Assembly (NCBI RefSeq): GCF_023380265.1
Contig: NZ_CP093366.1
Location: forward strand, 310,001 to 374,000
Direction of reading: 5' to 3'
From: Bombilactobacillus folatiphilus
GTDB taxonomy: Bacteria; Bacillota; Bacilli; Lactobacillales; Lactobacillaceae
DNA length: 64,000 bases
Shown here: piece by piece, positions 53,821-62,215 of the stretch
Numbering within the stretch: the stretch's first letter is position 1
How the letters are laid out: the number at the start of each line of letters is the position of its first letter
Notes under the pieces: generated by a model
What the model was told of the DNA's origin: nothing
Database searches by the model: none
What the model saw: only the letters and a program-made list of their open reading frames with translations
Translations under genes and position numbers: made by a program

Positions 53821-54735
53821 ATGAATGAAAAAAAGCTTACATTAACGAAAAAAGATCGATTGGCTGTCTGGTGGCGGTCGACTTTTCTGCAAGGTTCGTG
53901 GAATTATGAGCGAATGCAAAATGGTGGTTTTGCTTATTCTTTAGTACCGGCGTTAAAAAAGTTGTATCATACTAAAGAAGATCGGGGAGCCGCTTTAAAA
54001 CGGCATCTGGAATTTTTTAATACGCATCCTTATTTGGCTTCACCCGTGTTGGGAGTAACCTTAGCTTTAGAAGAAGACAAAGCTAACGGCGCGCCAATTG
54101 ATGAAGTGACGATTCAAGGTGTCAAAGTGGGTATGATGGGGCCGTTTGCAGGAATTGGTGATCCAGTCTTTTGGTTCACGGTTAAACCGATTGTCGGTGG
54201 TTTGGCCGCTTCCTTAGCCATGGCCGGCAATATCATGGGGCCGATTATCTATTTCGTGGTTTGGAATGCGATTCGGATGGCCTTTACATGGTATACGCAG
54301 GAATTGGGTTATCGAGCTGGTTCGAAGATTACAGAAGATTTATCAGGTAATTTGTTGCAGAATATTACCAAAGGTGCTTCGATTATGGGGATGTTTATCC
54401 TTGGGTCGCTGGTTAACCGTTGGGTCACGGTTAAGTTCACGCCTGTGGTTTCGAATGTTAAATTAGACGGTAAAGCGTATATTCATTGGGATCAATTAGG
54501 TCATGGTCCGCAAGCCATTCAACAGGCGCTTTTGCAGCAACAACAAGGTTTATCGTTAACGGCGCATAAGCTGACCACTTTGCAAGATAATTTAGATTTG
54601 CTGATTCCCGGTTTGGCGGGCTTATTGCTCACTTTGTTTTGTATGTGGCTGCTCAAGAAGAAAGTTTCACCGATCATTATTATCTTGGGCTTGTTCGCCG
54701 CAGGTGTCATTTTCCACGTTTTGCATATTATGTAA
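53821..54735 (+). CDS. manN: PTS mannose/fructose/sorbose family IID component
   Basis: A 304-residue membrane component. LQGSWNYERMQNGGFAYSLVP, FFNTHPYLASPVLGVTLALEE and VGMMGPFAGIGDPVFWF are invariant IID segments; a hydrophobic C-terminal pair of helices follows. Man-PTS IIC/IID are also the receptors of class IIa bacteriocins. ManO, usually the next gene, is displaced to 57.8 kb. Confidence 0.95.
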   Translation: MNEKKLTLTKKDRLAVWWRSTFLQGSWNYERMQNGGFAYSLVPALKKLYHTKEDRGAALKRHLEFFNTHPYLASPVLGVTLALEEDKANGAPIDEVTIQGVKVGMMGPFAGIGDPVFWFTVKPIVGGLAASLAMAGNIMGPIIYFVVWNAIRMAFTWYTQELGYRAGSKITEDLSGNLLQNITKGASIMGMFILGSLVNRWVTVKFTPVVSNVKLDGKAYIHWDQLGHGPQAIQQALLQQQQGLSLTAHKLTTLQDNLDLLIPGLAGLLLTLFCMWLLKKKVSPIIIILGLFAAGVIFHVLHIM

Positions 54736-54804
54736 AAATTAGATTGTGATTGGCATTTTGGTTTGAATGCCGATGACATGGACGTACAATAATTCATTGT
54801 AAAT

Positions 54805-54839
54805 AAAAAGGAGGTTTATTTATTATCAGCCTCCTTTTT
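54805..54839. terminator. Bidirectional terminator after manN
   Basis: AAAAAGGAGG (54805-54814) and CCTCCTTTTT (54830-54839) form a perfect 10-bp stem between manN and the convergent small membrane-protein gene. Confidence 0.85.
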
Positions 54840-54855
54840 GCATTTTGATGACTAA

Positions 54856-55215
54856 TTATCTACTCCGAAAATTGATTAAATTTGCCACTATGACCGCCAC
54901 GGTGATGATAGCAACAATAATACTAATGTTGGTTAAAAAAGAAAAATCATTTTGAAAAGTTGTGCAAATAATGTTGAGAATCATTAACACGATCATGACG
55001 TTATTTAAAGTCCTTTGATTGCCACTTTTGTCTTTGGTAAACTGCATGTACGTGGCGACTAAGGCGGCGATGAAAGAGACAATTGCTTCTGCGATAGCCA
55101 GTTTTTGCTTTAAAGTGCCGGAATTGACTAAACTGGGATTGACAATGGATACGACAAAACTTAACAATAACAGAATCCAAACTATTAACGATAATTTGTT
55201 TTTGCACTTGACCAT
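54856..55215 (-). CDS. Small four-helix membrane protein of unknown function
   Basis: A 119-residue protein I do not recognise. Four hydrophobic segments are visible: LSLIVWILLLLSFVVSIV, IAEAIVSFIAALVATYM, NVMIVLMILNIICTTF and ISIIVAIITVAVIVANLI. The start at 55215 (MVKCKNK) gives a short cytoplasmic Lys-rich n-region; 15 upstream codons in frame are hydrophilic and less likely. It is a single gene between the mannose PTS terminator and the distal end of the CRISPR array. Confidence 0.6.
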   Translation of the reverse strand: MVKCKNKLSLIVWILLLLSFVVSIVNPSLVNSGTLKQKLAIAEAIVSFIAALVATYMQFTKDKSGNQRTLNNVMIVLMILNIICTTFQNDFSFLTNISIIVAIITVAVIVANLINFRSR

Positions 55216-55508
55216 AATCTCTTCGCTTCTTTCTGATGAATGTTTTGGAAATGAACTCACTTTTATTATAATGATATTTCAAATTGTGCCAAGTTAATAT
55301 GTGAATTATTAATTGAATTTAAATAATAGTAAATCATTTTTAGCAATTCAATGTACCGTTTATTGATGTGGAGTAGCCATTTATTGAATAACTTTATCAA
55401 ATTGTTATATTTTCTTTATCATATATCATACGAAAGGACAGTTTGTAGTTAGATTTACTAGTTAATATTTGGAGAACAAATAGGTTTTAAACTTGGATAT
55501 ATCAATAT
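55216..55508. other. AT-rich spacer on the distal side of the CRISPR array
   Basis: No gene, cas fragment or clear tracrRNA. Near 55318-55340 is ATTTAAATAATAGTAAATC, which shares TAATAGTAAA with the repeat in inverted sense; in such AT-rich DNA this may be chance. Confidence 0.5.
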
Positions 55509-56138
55509 ATTTTACTATTACTAAATCTTTAAGGGTACAAAAACATTTGGTAAATAGTAATTTTTTTTTCATAAATTTTACTATTACTAAATCTTTAAGG
55601 GTACAAAAACTAGACCCGGTGATAACACCACCGCCAGTGTATTTTACTATTACTAAATCTTTAAGGGTACAAAAACGTAGGGGCAGTCTCATCTGTAGTT
55701 TTTTCAATTTTACTATTACTAAATCTTTAAGGGTACAAAAACTGCAGTTGGTTAACCTTGGCGTCGATTTCGATTTTACTATTACTAAATCTTTAAGGGT
55801 ACAAAAACATGCTCGAACGGCTCCCAAATATGCAGCTGATTTTACTATTACTAAATCTTTAAGGGTACAAAAACTAACCAAACTGTTAGGAACTCTCTTC
55901 CTTGATTTTACTATTACTAAATCTTTAAGGGTACAAAAACAGATGTCGAATACATTAACATTATCGGCTAATTTTACTATTACTAAATCTTTAAGGGTAC
56001 AAAAACCCTAACCCGGGTATACTATGGCTGCCAGCAATTTTACTATTACTAAATCTTTAAGGGTACAAAAACCTTTGCTCTTCAATTCGCGAAGCAGTCT
56101 TGATTTTACTATTACTAAATCTTTAAGGGTACAAAAAC
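55509..56138 (-). CRISPR. CRISPR array, type II-A-like, 10 repeats and 9 spacers
   Basis: Ten identical 36-nt repeats, spaced exactly 66 bases apart, enclose nine unique 30-nt spacers. On the minus strand the repeat begins GTTTTTGTACCC and ends AATAGTAAAAT, like type II-A repeats such as S. thermophilus CRISPR1. Orientation follows from ATTTGAG directly abutting the repeat at 56138 (minus strand), the known type II-A leader anchor; so the newest spacer is at 56073-56102 and the oldest at 55545-55574. No cas9, cas1, cas2 or csn2 is present within 55 kb upstream or 8 kb downstream. Uniform repeats argue against long decay. Confidence 0.95.
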
Positions 56139-56340
56139 CTCAAATTTAAAAATTAATCTCTTTTTAAGTTTGAAACTTCTGTGCTCATTAATGAAAAATC
56201 ATCAGAATTAAATGACGTCTCACATCCCGACGATACATTCATTACCCCTAACAATATCAAATTTTGCGGCATTAAGTCAATTTTTTCAGAATATCATTTA
56301 AAGCCAAAAGATCAACAATTATAAAACACTTTATCCAAGA
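56139..56340 (-). promoter_or_regulatory. CRISPR leader region
   Basis: The AT-rich DNA next to the repeat at 56138 reads TTAATTTTTAAATTTGAG on the minus strand, ending in the ATTTGAG motif at the leader-repeat junction. The rest of the leader is non-coding except for an open stretch on the plus strand (56157-56315) without ATG. Confidence 0.65.
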
Positions 56341-56347
56341 AAGCCTA

Positions 56348-56376
56348 TTGACAAAAAATGTTTTTAAGTTTAATCT
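56348..56376 (+). promoter_or_regulatory. Promoter of the isoleucine 2-epimerase gene
   Basis: TTGACA (56348-56353), 17 bases, TAATCT (56371-56376), 36 bases before the ATG. Confidence 0.7.
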
Positions 56377-56412
56377 AATTTAAATTTAATAAATAATCAA
56401 TAGGAGTCGAAA

Positions 56413-57756
56413 ATGACAAAAAATCGCAATCAAGATTTGTTGCAACAAGAAGCTAAAGTTGTAGCACCAGCTTCACGAATTAAGTATTTTGATCTGGTGA
56501 TTAAAAGTGGACAAGGAGCGGAGTTGACTGATGAAAACGGACGTACATATTTGGATTTATTGGCTAGTGCTTCCGCAACGAATACCGGACATTGTCACCC
56601 TCATGTTGTAGCGGGGATTCAGCAACAAGCGCAACAATTAATTGAGTATACGCCGGCTTATTTTGCTAATCGGACTACAGCAGAACTGGCAGCACGCTTG
56701 GCCAAATTAGCACCGATGAGCGGTCCCGTCCAAGTAGCGTGGGGGAATTCAGGGTCTGATGCCAATGATGCGATTATCAAATTTGCTCGTGCTTATACCA
56801 AACGTCCCTATGTGGTCAGTTTTACCGGAGCTTATCATGGCTCGACTTATGGATCAATGAGCGTTTCGAGTGTGAGTTTGAATATGTCCCGCAAAATGGG
56901 ACCATTACTGCCTGGTGTTGTCCGCGTGCCGTATCCTGATGTTCATGATCGGCTTCAAGGTGAAAGTGAATCAGCTTTTGTCCAACGATTGTTCAAAGCA
57001 TTTCAACAACCGTTTGAAACTTATTTGCCTGCTGAAGAAGTCGCGGTGATTTTGATTGAACCGATTCAAGGTGATGGCGGCATTGTGAAGGCACCGCAAA
57101 AATATCTGGAATTAGTTGCCAATTTTGCCCATCAGCACGGCATTTTATTCGCTGTTGATGAAGTGAATCAAGGTATGGGGCGCACCGGTAAATGGTGGTC
57201 TATTCAACATTTTGGCATTGAGCCGGATTTGATGTCAATTGGCAAATCTTTAGCATCAGGCCTACCATTGAGTGCCGTTATTGGTCGGCAAGAAATCATG
57301 GCTGCGCTAGATGCTCCTGCTAATGTATACACGACAGCTGGTAATCCAGTCGCGACGGCGGCAGCTAATGCGACATTGGATGTAATCGAAACTGAAAATT
57401 TATTGGAACGTTCACAAGTTTTGGGAGTCAAGGCGGAACAATTCTTTGTGCAAACACAAGCTAAATATGATTTTGTGGGTGATGTGCGAATGTATGGTTT
57501 AAATGGAGGAATTGATATTGTTGATCCAAAAACCAAGCAACCTGACACTGAGCGCACTACAAAGTTGATTACACGGATCTTTGAATTGGGGGCGGTCATG
57601 ATTAGCTTGCGGGGCAATATTTTACGCTTCCAGCCACCGTTAGTGATTACTGAGGAACAATTGAACCAAGCTTTCGCTATTATTGATCAAGCAATGTTCG
57701 ATCTCGCGAATGATCAAATCCAATTACCACAAAATGCAGCAGAAATCGGCTGGTAG
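56413..57756 (+). CDS. Isoleucine 2-epimerase (class III PLP-dependent aminotransferase fold)
   Basis: A 447-residue PLP enzyme. The Schiff-base lysine is K278 in LMSIGKSLASGLPLS, the pyridine-nitrogen aspartate D249 in FAVDEVNQGMGRTGK, and the phosphate loop is GNSGSDANDAIIKFARAYT; YHGSTYGS contributes the stacking tyrosine. From LDLLASASA to the final IGW it follows closely the Lactobacillus buchneri isoleucine 2-epimerase as I recall it. That enzyme racemises branched non-polar amino acids to D-allo-isoleucine and D-valine. Single gene with its own promoter, between the CRISPR leader and manO. Confidence 0.85.
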   Translation: MTKNRNQDLLQQEAKVVAPASRIKYFDLVIKSGQGAELTDENGRTYLDLLASASATNTGHCHPHVVAGIQQQAQQLIEYTPAYFANRTTAELAARLAKLAPMSGPVQVAWGNSGSDANDAIIKFARAYTKRPYVVSFTGAYHGSTYGSMSVSSVSLNMSRKMGPLLPGVVRVPYPDVHDRLQGESESAFVQRLFKAFQQPFETYLPAEEVAVILIEPIQGDGGIVKAPQKYLELVANFAHQHGILFAVDEVNQGMGRTGKWWSIQHFGIEPDLMSIGKSLASGLPLSAVIGRQEIMAALDAPANVYTTAGNPVATAAANATLDVIETENLLERSQVLGVKAEQFFVQTQAKYDFVGDVRMYGLNGGIDIVDPKTKQPDTERTTKLITRIFELGAVMISLRGNILRFQPPLVITEEQLNQAFAIIDQAMFDLANDQIQLPQNAAEIGW

Positions 57757-57807
57757 TTTTGGCACTTTATGTTAAAGTAGAATTAATTTTAGCTAAAGAG
57801 GTTCAAG

Positions 57808-58179
57808 ATGGTTCAGTCGATTAATACCAAGGTAGATCTGGTAATGAAAGCAACGTCACATTTGGGTATGGAAACTTACGGGCAAATTATGATTGGCGAT
57901 CGCGGCTTTGAGTTTTTTGATGATCGGAATGTGCAAAATTATATTCAAATTCCGTGGGTGGAAGTCGAGTATGTGATTGTTTCAATTATGTTTGGTGGTA
58001 AATGGATTCCGCGGTTTGCGTTGCAAACTAAAACTAATGGAACATATACCTTTTCTGCACGTCGGCCCAAGCCTTTGTTAAGAGCGATTCGCGAATATCT
58101 TGATACTCAACGAATTGTTCGTTCATTGACTTTTTTGCAAGTGGTCAAACGCGGTGTTAAAAATATTTTTCATCACTAA
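57808..58179 (+). CDS. manO: DUF956 family protein ManO
   Basis: A 123-residue small protein of the DUF956/ManO family. INTKVDLVMKATSHLGMETYG, IQIPWVEVEYVIVSIMFGGK and FTFSARRPKPLLRAIREYL are characteristic. It is normally encoded directly after manN of the mannose PTS and is thought to regulate or attend that transporter. Here it is 3.07 kb away, with its own AGAGG ribosome-binding site and a possible promoter (TAGAAT near 57778). Confidence 0.88.
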   Translation: MVQSINTKVDLVMKATSHLGMETYGQIMIGDRGFEFFDDRNVQNYIQIPWVEVEYVIVSIMFGGKWIPRFALQTKTNGTYTFSARRPKPLLRAIREYLDTQRIVRSLTFLQVVKRGVKNIFHH

Positions 58180-58213
58180 AAAAACTTCAGCAAACGTGTG
58201 CTGAAGTTTTTTA
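58179..58213. terminator. Bidirectional terminator between manO and the ABC-F gene
   Basis: AAAAAACTTCAGCA and TGCTGAAGTTTTTT arms around AACGTG, with A and T runs on each side. Confidence 0.87.
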
Positions 58214-60133
58214 ATCGATTAAGTCTTCCCATTGTTCTTCGACTTGTTTCTTTTGTTGTTGCAGGGAATCCAATTGTTCTTGTAATTCTTGCAGCTTTGA
58301 ATAACTGCTTAAATTTTCTGGAGCCAGCATTTCCTGATTAATAGAAGCAATTTGTTGGTCGAACTCATCAATTTGTTGTTCCAAAGCAGCCAATTTCCGC
58401 TCTTTTTTCCGCTGGGCACTTTGTTGTTTTTTAGCTTCTTGGTAATTCTGTTGCCCTTGGTTAGTTTGGGGCAAATCGGTTTCAGAAGAGGGCGTTTGTT
58501 CGGCTTTTAAAGCGTTTGTTTCCGCCTTTTTAGCCAAGTAATAATCGTAATTGCCAAGATAAATTTCACTAGTAGTAGTCTGTAATTCCAAAATTTTCGT
58601 AGAAATTTCATTTAACAAATAACGATCATGTGAAACAAAAAGAACAGTGCCAGCAAATTGTTTTAATGCTTCTTCCAAAATTTCTTTACTTTGAATATCC
58701 AAATGGTTCGTTGGCTCATCCATAATTAAAAGATTGTTGTGTTCTAAAGCCAACTTACATAAAGTCAAACGGGCCTTTTCACCACCGGATAAATCGTGGA
58801 CGATACTAAAGACGCTATCATCTTGGAATAAAAAGGAGCCCAAAATATTGCGGATATCTTTTTCATCCATTGTGGGATTGGCGTCCCAAATTTCATGCAA
58901 AACATCTTTACTAGAATCTAACTGATTTAAAGTTTGGTCGTAATAGCCGATTTGCACATTGGTTCCCCAATCAACGGTTCCCGCCAAAGGTTTGAGTTGG
59001 TCAATTAAAGTTTTAATTAAAGTGGATTTGCCAACACCGTTAGGGCCAATAACGCCTAAGCGTTCGCCCTTGGTCAAAGTAAAGGAAATTTTTTGGTCTA
59101 GAGTTTTGTCAGGATAGCCCGTTTTAAGATCCTGAACTTTCAAAACATCGTTTCCGCTATTTTTCTGAATCGTAAATTGAAAATGAACGTTATTTTCATT
59201 GCCTTGTGGGCGCGGTAAACGTTGCAATTTCTCCAGTTGCTTACGACGACTCTGGGCACGCTTGGTTGTCGAAGCACGGACAATGTTTTTCTGAACAAAA
59301 TCTTCCATTTTTTTGATTTCATCTTGTTGCTTATTGTAAGCTTTCCAAGCTAGCTCCAAGTTTGTGGCCCGTTCCTTTAGATAACGCGAATAATTCCCCG
59401 TGTAATGTCGCAGCGACCCGTGTTCTAAAGCGTAAACTTCTTTAATTGTATGGTCTAAAAAATATTGGTCGTGTGACACAATCAATAATGCGCCGCGATA
59501 TCCTTGAAGATATTTTTCCAACCAGTTGAGTGTGTCAATGTCTAAATGGTTCGTCGGCTCATCCAAAATTAAAAGGTCATGCTGCTCCAACAACATTTTG
59601 GCAAAGGCTAGACGTGATTGCTCTCCTCCAGATAAATTGAGAGCTTGATCAGCAAAGCGCTTTTCTGGAAAACCAAATCCTGCCAAAACTGATCGAATTT
59701 CTGAGCGAAAACCGTAACCATTTTCGTCTTTAAATTTGATTTGTAATTGATCATATTGCTGGAGCAATTTTTGATAACTGGTGGAATCAGAAGTAGCGCC
59801 TGGTTGTGCCATTTGTTGCTCTAATTGGTGTAAACGTTGTTCATCTTGGATGACCTTATCAAAAATGCGTTCCATTTCTTCATAAATAGTATTTCCGGAC
59901 TGAAAAGTTGGATTCTGAGCCAGATACCCGATACTTAATTGATTCTGGTAAATCATTGTTCCAGCATCAGGTTCATGTTCTTGATTGATGATTTTTAATA
60001 GGGTGGACTTGCCCGCGCCGTTAGGGCCAACAAGTCCAATTCGAGCTTGGTCAGCGATTTGAAAATTCAGATGACTGAATAAAACGTCGCTGCCAAATCG
60101 TCGTTCAATGTTTTGTCCTTGTACAATTAACAA
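58211..60133 (-). CDS. ABC-F family ATP-binding protein, long form with C-terminal coiled coil
   Basis: A 640-residue soluble protein. Domain 1: GPNGAGKST, LSGGEQSRL, LLILDEPTNHLD. Linker with RASTTKRAQSRRKQLEKL. Domain 2: GPNGVGKST, LSGGEKARL, LLIMDEPTNHLD. A C-terminal coiled coil (about 560-640, rich in Gln/Glu/Lys) is typical of Uup/YfmR-like members, which help ribosomes through stalls. TTG 60133 (LLIVQGQNIERRFG) is chosen as start: TAGGAG lies 7 bases upstream, and the 11 upstream codons are not conserved. Distinct from the 514-residue ABC-F gene at 29.5 kb. Confidence 0.88.
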   Translation of the reverse strand: MLIVQGQNIERRFGSDVLFSHLNFQIADQARIGLVGPNGAGKSTLLKIINQEHEPDAGTMIYQNQLSIGYLAQNPTFQSGNTIYEEMERIFDKVIQDEQRLHQLEQQMAQPGATSDSTSYQKLLQQYDQLQIKFKDENGYGFRSEIRSVLAGFGFPEKRFADQALNLSGGEQSRLAFAKMLLEQHDLLILDEPTNHLDIDTLNWLEKYLQGYRGALLIVSHDQYFLDHTIKEVYALEHGSLRHYTGNYSRYLKERATNLELAWKAYNKQQDEIKKMEDFVQKNIVRASTTKRAQSRRKQLEKLQRLPRPQGNENNVHFQFTIQKNSGNDVLKVQDLKTGYPDKTLDQKISFTLTKGERLGVIGPNGVGKSTLIKTLIDQLKPLAGTVDWGTNVQIGYYDQTLNQLDSSKDVLHEIWDANPTMDEKDIRNILGSFLFQDDSVFSIVHDLSGGEKARLTLCKLALEHNNLLIMDEPTNHLDIQSKEILEEALKQFAGTVLFVSHDRYLLNEISTKILELQTTTSEIYLGNYDYYLAKKAETNALKAEQTPSSETDLPQTNQGQQNYQEAKKQQSAQRKKERKLAALEQQIDEFDQQIASINQEMLAPENLSSYSKLQELQEQLDSLQQQKKQVEEQWEDLID

Positions 60134-60529
60134 TTTCAGACTCCTAAAAAATAAATTCTTGTTCATTCCTATTCTAACACGGGGAACAATTGGACTATAT
60201 AAAAGTTAATTTAATTGGATAATAAGTTGTTCGAAAGTTATTTTGTAATTGTTATTTAATTGTAACTTTAACTCGAAGTAATGATTGTTTGATTTTTTAA
60301 TAAATAATCTGTTATGTACGTTAAGAATCTGACGGTTATTGACTATTGGTTAAGCTGAAATTACAAAATGTTGAAATTATTTTCTTGCTTTTTGTTAAAA
60401 AATTCTACTAATTTTAAGCAATAAATGCCTAATTAGCTTGCATTGTGATTTTAGTTACTTGACATTATCGCACTGATTAGTAGATACTGTTAATAATATC
60501 TCTATATTATTTCACAAGGAATGTTTATT
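60134..60529. other. AT-rich divergent region between the ABC-F gene and rex
   Basis: About 395 bases with no gene. It contains the rex promoter TTGACA (60459-60464), 18 bases, GATACT (60483-60488). TTTCACAA (60509-60516) just before the rex start is one half of a Rex operator (TTGTGAA-N4-TTCACAA), with a poor other half, so self-regulation is possible but not shown. Confidence 0.5.
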
Positions 60530-61159
60530 ATGACAAAATACCAAATACCAAATGCAACAATCAAGCGATTACCACTTTACTATCGTTATTTCCAGTTTTT
60601 AAATGACTCTAAGAGAGACAAAATTTCTTCAAGCGAATTGGCCAAAGCTGTCCAAGTAGATAGTGCCACTATTCGGCGTGACTTCTCTTATTTTGGTTCA
60701 TTAGGCAAACGTGGTTATGGCTATGAAATTGCCCCGATGCTCGAATTTTTTAAGGAATTATTGAATCAAAGTCAAACAACGAAAGTCGCTTTAGTTGGGG
60801 TCGGTAACTTAGGTAGTGCGCTACTCAATTATAATTTCTCGCAAACGAATAATATTCAAATTACGGCGGCGTTCGACAATAATCCATCATTAATTAATAC
60901 CGTGGTTAATGGTGTTCGCGTTTATAATGTTGATGATTTAGCGACAGAACTGACGACGCAAGAAATTGATGTTGTGATTTTGTCCGTGCCTGTTGCTAGC
61001 GCTCAAAAAGTGGCCGATCAATTAGTTGAGGCGGGCGTAAAGGGCATTTTGAATTTTACGCCCATCAGAGTGGCCACACCAGACACAGTGCGCGTGCATA
61101 ATGTTGATTTAGCAAATGAATTGCAGACGTTAATTTACTTTTTAAATAATTATAGCTAA
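60530..61159 (+). CDS. rex: Redox-sensing transcriptional repressor Rex
   Basis: A 209-residue NADH/NAD+ sensor. N-terminal winged helix: IPNATIKRLPLYYRYFQFL and SATIRRDFSYFG; Rossmann domain: VALVGVGNLGSALLNY; the C-terminal swapped helix ends LQTLIYFLNNYS. ATG 60530 is preferred over ATG 60521 because CAAGGA is only one base from the latter. It represses fermentation genes when NAD+ is high. manA follows after 13 bases. Confidence 0.95.
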   Translation: MTKYQIPNATIKRLPLYYRYFQFLNDSKRDKISSSELAKAVQVDSATIRRDFSYFGSLGKRGYGYEIAPMLEFFKELLNQSQTTKVALVGVGNLGSALLNYNFSQTNNIQITAAFDNNPSLINTVVNGVRVYNVDDLATELTTQEIDVVILSVPVASAQKVADQLVEAGVKGILNFTPIRVATPDTVRVHNVDLANELQTLIYFLNNYS

Positions 61160-61172
61160 TGGAGGCCTTTAC

Positions 61173-62147
61173 TTGGAACCATTATTCTTGCGGCCAGTTT
61201 TTCAAGAAAAAATTTGGGGTGGAACGCAGTTAGCCAAGCGTTTTGGTTACTCGTTACCACCACGGCCAAAAATTGGTGAGTGTTGGGCCATTTCAGCACA
61301 TCCGCACGGTTTGTCTTATGTTCAAAATGGTTTCTTCCAAGGTCAATCGTTAGCCCAACTGTGGCAACAAGCTCCGGAATTCTTTGGCTATCCAACAGCT
61401 AAAGTCTTTCCGTTGTTAACCAAAATTTTGGATGCTGAAGATAGTTTATCTGTCCAAGTCCATCCTGATAATGCGTATGCAATGCAACATGAAGGCGAAT
61501 TGGGTAAGACGGAGTGTTGGTATATTATTGATGCGCAGCCGAATTCTTATTTAATTTATGGTCATAGTGCACAGACGCTCCAACAATTAAATGACCTGAT
61601 TGACAGTGGTGATTGGCAGCATTTATTAACGAAAAAGCCTGTCAAGACCGGGGATTTTATCTTCGTACCTAGTGGCAGTGTTCACGCCTTGAATCGTGGA
61701 ATCATTGCACTTGAAACACAACAAAGTAGTGATACTACGTATCGCTTGTACGATTACGATCGAGTAGATGCAAAAACGGGGCAGAAACGGGCTCTGCATT
61801 TACAACAAGCTAAAGAAACTATTACGGTACCCTTCGTGGCACCACAGTTGACTTTTGACACACAACAAATTGGCCATAGTCGTATCATAAATTATGTCAA
61901 ACCGCCTATTTCACCATATTTTGCAGTTTGGGGTTTAGAAATTCACGGTGACCAGCTGGCATTGACGCACCAAATCGGCGCGTATACTTTGTATTCAGTA
62001 ATTGAAGGTTCTGGTCAGCTTCGAATTGGTGATCAAACTTATCCTCTCCGTTTAGGTGACCATTTTATTATTCCTGCGACTATCAAAAATTGGCAAATTC
62101 AGGCTTCTTCGTTACATCTAATTGCTTCAGAGGCAACAGGTGAATAA
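61173..62147 (+). CDS. manA: Mannose-6-phosphate isomerase, class I
   Basis: A 324-residue cupin-type zinc enzyme converting mannose-6-phosphate to fructose-6-phosphate. FLRPVFQEKIWGGTQLAKRFG opens the family, SVQVHPDNAYA and GELGKTECWYI hold zinc ligands, and GSVHALNRGI the last histidine. TTG start behind ATGGAGG. It completes the route from the mannose PTS encoded at 52 kb and appears co-transcribed with rex. Confidence 0.95.
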   Translation: MEPLFLRPVFQEKIWGGTQLAKRFGYSLPPRPKIGECWAISAHPHGLSYVQNGFFQGQSLAQLWQQAPEFFGYPTAKVFPLLTKILDAEDSLSVQVHPDNAYAMQHEGELGKTECWYIIDAQPNSYLIYGHSAQTLQQLNDLIDSGDWQHLLTKKPVKTGDFIFVPSGSVHALNRGIIALETQQSSDTTYRLYDYDRVDAKTGQKRALHLQQAKETITVPFVAPQLTFDTQQIGHSRIINYVKPPISPYFAVWGLEIHGDQLALTHQIGAYTLYSVIEGSGQLRIGDQTYPLRLGDHFIIPATIKNWQIQASSLHLIASEATGE

Positions 62148-62167
62148 AATTTTTCAATAGATTGTGG

Positions 62168-62173
62168 TATAAT
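62168..62173 (+). promoter_or_regulatory. Extended -10 promoter before the LTA-synthase-like gene
   Basis: TGGTATAAT fits the extended -10 form (TGnTATAAT). No good -35 box is visible. It lies about 43 bases before the GTG start. Confidence 0.55.
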
Positions 62174-62215
62174 TAAAAACTGAAATTATCAAAACTGATT
62201 AAACGAGGTTTTATT

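Noticed and set aside
55318..55340. Possible tracrRNA anti-repeat or degenerate repeat beside the array
   Set aside because: Only about ten bases (TAATAGTAAA) match the repeat, in inverted sense, in very AT-rich DNA, without promoter, GC hairpins or terminator.
55462..56011. Long open frames on both strands across the CRISPR array (up to 172 codons)
   Set aside because: The 66-base repeat unit is divisible by three, so frames stay open through the array. The repeating peptides are translations of the repeat, not genes.
56157..56315. Startless open stretch in the CRISPR leader (ends ...KDQQL), considered as a csn2/cas remnant
   Set aside because: Protein-like, but no recognisable Cas motif; 52 codons can stay open by chance in AT-rich DNA.
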